Assembly (NCBI GenBank): GCA_963677885.1
Contig: OY782500.1
Span: 1 to 64,000, forward strand
Source: UBA1351 sp963677885
Lineage (GTDB): Bacteria; Bacillota; Clostridia; Lachnospirales; Vallitaleaceae
Direction of reading: 5' to 3'
Length of the DNA stretch: 64,000 nucleotides
Part shown: positions 61,628 through 64,000 of the stretch, one piece after another
Layout of the letters: the number at the start of each line of letters is the position of its first letter
Position numbering within the stretch: the stretch's first letter is position 1
Program-made: the position numbers and the translations under genes
The notes under the pieces: generated by a model
The model's input: only the letters and a program-made list of their open reading frames with translations
Database searches by the model: none
What the model was told of the DNA's origin: nothing

Positions 61628-63226
61628 TTATTGAAACTCAGTCGGCGATATACCCTCAACTTTTTTAAAAAGCCGACTAAAATAATTAGGATCATTATAG
61701 CCGATTTTATAACAGATTTCTTTTATTGACAGCTGTCCCTCTCTTAACATGAGCTTGGCTTCATTCATTCGAATACTGGTCAAATAATCAATAAAGTTGA
61801 CACCTAACTCATCTTTAAAGATTTTTGAAAAATATTGAGGACTGATACTGACAATCTCCGCCACATCCTTTAATCGGATATCCTTTTGATGATTGTCCTT
61901 AATATAGGTCATAGCCTCACTGATTACTGCTGATACTTTCGTTTCCTTGTCATTCTTGATTCCCTTGGTAATCTCCATGACATATCTGGAACACCATGAT
62001 TTAACGTTGTAGAAGGTCCCCATGCTTCTCAGGGTATCCAAATCGTTCATGATGGAATCATCCTGACTGTAGACACCATTTCTAAAAGCGGATGCATTAA
62101 CAAGAACAAGAAGCTCACTGCAGATTTTTTTGACAATATCCATAGAATCTTCATAGTCCCTGCCGAGTTTCGTGAAAAAGGTTTCCAACCGTCTTTCAAC
62201 TTCAGGCAGATTACCCTCTTCAATTTTTGTCAAAAGATAATCCTGGTCGCTTTTAATCTTTGTAAAACTGTATTGACGTTCCTTATCAATATTCTTCTTA
62301 GCATCCTTAATATGCAGTACATGTTCATCTGTCATCTTGCTAATAGCCGAAACGGCTTCATTATAAGACAAATTCAGACGGTGATGTTTATAGCAGGAGC
62401 CAATACCTATATATACTGCAGAATCTGTTATACTTGTCAAGTGTTCTTCAATGGACTGGGCCAGTTCCACCGCTCTTACCCTTTGGGGATATTCATCTTC
62501 AGGCATATCCTCATAAACCAGAACAATAATACGGTTAACCATCAAAGGGCCAACTATAGAGCCGACTTTATACTTGATTGTATGGCGGATTTTTTGATAC
62601 TGCATATTATTTCTTACTCCGGTACCGATTTTGTTGGCAAGCTCCAGGGGATTATCTCCTTCACCAAAATCGATGACCATTATATAGCCGTAATCCTTGT
62701 GAATGCCAAGTAGTGAATGATAGTCTATATTCTCTTTTTCAAAAGCATTATTCATGAGAATTGAATAGATATATCCATACTCAAGGACAGGCAGTACCCG
62801 GTCCAGCTTTTCCTGAATTTCCAGTTCTTTTTGTTTGCTGGCCATCTCTTTTTGAATCTTTCCAACAACCCCCTTTAGAACATCAACCAGTTTATTACGG
62901 TTGATAGGTTTTAAGATATAGTCATCAACGCCTAAAGAAAGGGCCTGTTTAGCATATTCAAACTGTTCATAGGCAGAAATAATAACAAACTTAACCCGTT
63001 TATCAATCTCCTGTATTGATTCGATTGCCTCAATACCATTGATACCCGGCATCTGAATATCCATAAGAATAATATCCGGTCTGAAAAGACTGTATTTTTC
63101 AATGGCCTCACGACCGCTTTTTGCTATTGCCACAGTTTCCAAGTTATTGACAAAGTCCTTATCAAGTATAAACTGAAGGCCGTCCCGGACAATTTGCTCA
63201 TCATCTACTATCATAACTTTCAACAT
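61628..63226 (-). CDS. YesN-type response regulator with AraC DNA-binding domain
   Basis: A 532-residue protein. The receiver domain (1-120) has Asp8, Asp9 and the phosphoacceptor Asp56 (LMDIQMPG). A long middle region (about 150-400) precedes a C-terminal AraC double helix-turn-helix (VAEIVSISPQYFSKIF; IKEICYKIGYNDPNYFSRLF). ATG 63226 is preferred because AGAGGG lies at the right distance. It is transcribed with the kinase 10 bases upstream and should activate the sugar transporter. Confidence 0.93.
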   Translation of the reverse strand: MLKVMIVDDEQIVRDGLQFILDKDFVNNLETVAIAKSGREAIEKYSLFRPDIILMDIQMPGINGIEAIESIQEIDKRVKFVIISAYEQFEYAKQALSLGVDDYILKPINRNKLVDVLKGVVGKIQKEMASKQKELEIQEKLDRVLPVLEYGYIYSILMNNAFEKENIDYHSLLGIHKDYGYIMVIDFGEGDNPLELANKIGTGVRNNMQYQKIRHTIKYKVGSIVGPLMVNRIIVLVYEDMPEDEYPQRVRAVELAQSIEEHLTSITDSAVYIGIGSCYKHHRLNLSYNEAVSAISKMTDEHVLHIKDAKKNIDKERQYSFTKIKSDQDYLLTKIEEGNLPEVERRLETFFTKLGRDYEDSMDIVKKICSELLVLVNASAFRNGVYSQDDSIMNDLDTLRSMGTFYNVKSWCSRYVMEITKGIKNDKETKVSAVISEAMTYIKDNHQKDIRLKDVAEIVSISPQYFSKIFKDELGVNFIDYLTSIRMNEAKLMLREGQLSIKEICYKIGYNDPNYFSRLFKKVEGISPTEFQ

Positions 63227-63236
63227 TTGCATCCCT

Positions 63237-64000
63237 CTATTCCAGTCCAAATTCTTTATGTTCATTGATGTTAGGAACCTGAATGGTCACTTTTGTACCA
63301 ATATCTTTAGATCCTTTTATGGTCAATAAATCTTTCTCTTGATAAAAAAGTTCAAGACGCTTCATGACATTGGTCATACCGATGCCATTGCTTTGGTTGG
63401 CACCTATTTCCTGCTTTTCCCTGCTACTTTTCCCCATGATTTTACCTATGTCTGAATCAGAAATACCCGAGCCATTATCCTCAATAACAATTGTTGTCCG
63501 CCCTTCATAATTCAGTATATGAACATCAATACGACCACCTTCTTCTTGCTTGCTTAAGCCATGTATATAAGCGTTCTCAACAATAGGTTGAAGTGTTAAG
63601 GGTGGAATGAGAAATTCCATAGCACTGTTATCCAGAGTGAAGTTAAAAGAAATCTGATCTCCAAAACGAACTTTTAAGAGCTCACAGTAATCTCTGACAT
63701 TATCCATTTCCTCTTTCATCGTAACCGGTTTATCCAGTTGTTTAATATTATATCTTAAGAGTCTGGACATGCTTTCCAGAAATTCGCTGGTTTTGGGAGC
63801 ATCTTCCATCATGGATAATTGAACACCTGCATTAATGGTATTAAACAAGAAATGTGGATTCATCTGTGACTGAAGCGCAAAGAGTCTGGCATTATCCAGA
63901 AGGGATTGTATCTTTAAGTTCTCAACTTCCTTATCTTTAAGCAAGGCCTCAGTCTTGGCTTTTTCCTTCAGCTCTTCAATATAGCGATGAATGGACTTCT
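63237..64000 (-). CDS. LytS/YesM-type sensor histidine kinase (5' end beyond window)
   Basis: The frame is open to the right edge, so 254 C-terminal codons are seen. A coiled coil leads to a HisKA-type kinase core with MNPHFLFNT (phosphorylated His), LQPIVENAY (N box), IEDNGSGI (G1) and SNGIGMTNV (G2). The N-terminal sensor and membrane part is cut off. Its stop is 10 bases before the response regulator start. With the regulator and the binding protein it forms a likely three-component sugar sensor. Confidence 0.93.
   Translation of the reverse strand, partial: KSIHRYIEELKEKAKTEALLKDKEVENLKIQSLLDNARLFALQSQMNPHFLFNTINAGVQLSMMEDAPKTSEFLESMSRLLRYNIKQLDKPVTMKEEMDNVRDYCELLKVRFGDQISFNFTLDNSAMEFLIPPLTLQPIVENAYIHGLSKQEEGGRIDVHILNYEGRTTIVIEDNGSGISDSDIGKIMGKSSREKQEIGANQSNGIGMTNVMKRLELFYQEKDLLTIKGSKDIGTKVTIQVPNINEHKEFGLE

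Overview
The window looks like a chromosomal piece of a low-GC Gram-positive anaerobe of the class Clostridia, plausibly Lachnospirales or a relative; I cannot name the species. The reasons are AGGAGG-type ribosome binding sites, TTGACA/TATAAT promoters, an L27 protein with the Firmicute N-terminal extension beside its Prp protease, an L21 leader, a divergent lexA/yneA pair with CGAAC-type SOS boxes, and the radical SAM - DUF2344 - RNase G - L21 - Prp - L27 - Obg - YhbY - NadD - YqeK - RsfS gene order. Most genes lie on the minus strand. Exceptions are lexA, tyrS, a bacteriohemerythrin and a DUF1292 gene.

Region 1 (1-10.3 kb) is an accessory defence island. It holds a type I restriction-modification operon read as padR, hsdM, hsdS, hsdR, with hsdR running off the left edge. 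Next comes an AT-rich two-gene unit: a zinc-ribbon protein with a tentative DUF2971-like region, then a caspase-family protease. The caspase reading frame is broken by one in-frame TAG two codons after the catalytic cysteine. The unit is preceded by seven copies of a palindromic TAATGTACATTA-type motif and a small CxxC protein.

Region 2 (10.3-41 kb) is core chromosome: the SOS control pair, threonine catabolism (kbl-tdh), the ribosome and GTPase cluster, a hybrid histidine kinase inserted beside it, tyrS, peptidase D, the UPF0210/UPF0237 pair, a metallo-beta-lactamase-fold protein, a GGDEF protein, a long FtsA-like ATPase, a peptide-type binding lipoprotein, coaE and polA. An ECF sigma/anti-sigma pair follows at 40.4-42.1 kb.

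Region 3 (42.1-43.0 kb) has no protein genes. It carries two copies of a long hairpin element whose stems differ but keep pairing, while an internal loop is conserved in sequence. The G-U pairs indicate an RNA strand in both copies. Two identical tRNA-Leu(CAA) genes follow.

Region 4 (43.1-56.4 kb) holds a Nudix hydrolase, a natural fusion of a SEDS glycosyltransferase with a penicillin-binding transpeptidase, a U32 peptidase, ZapA, a winged-helix protein, ruvAB, DUF1292, GNAT, DUF896, a GltS-type symporter, a PlsC-like acyltransferase with a zinc ribbon, and proB.

Region 5 (56.4-64 kb) is a sugar system: a LytS-type kinase (cut by the right edge), a YesN-type regulator, a membrane-anchored sugar-binding sensor, then chvE-mmsA-mmsB. 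The order matches the XylFII-LytSR three-component sugar sensing arrangement known from Clostridium.
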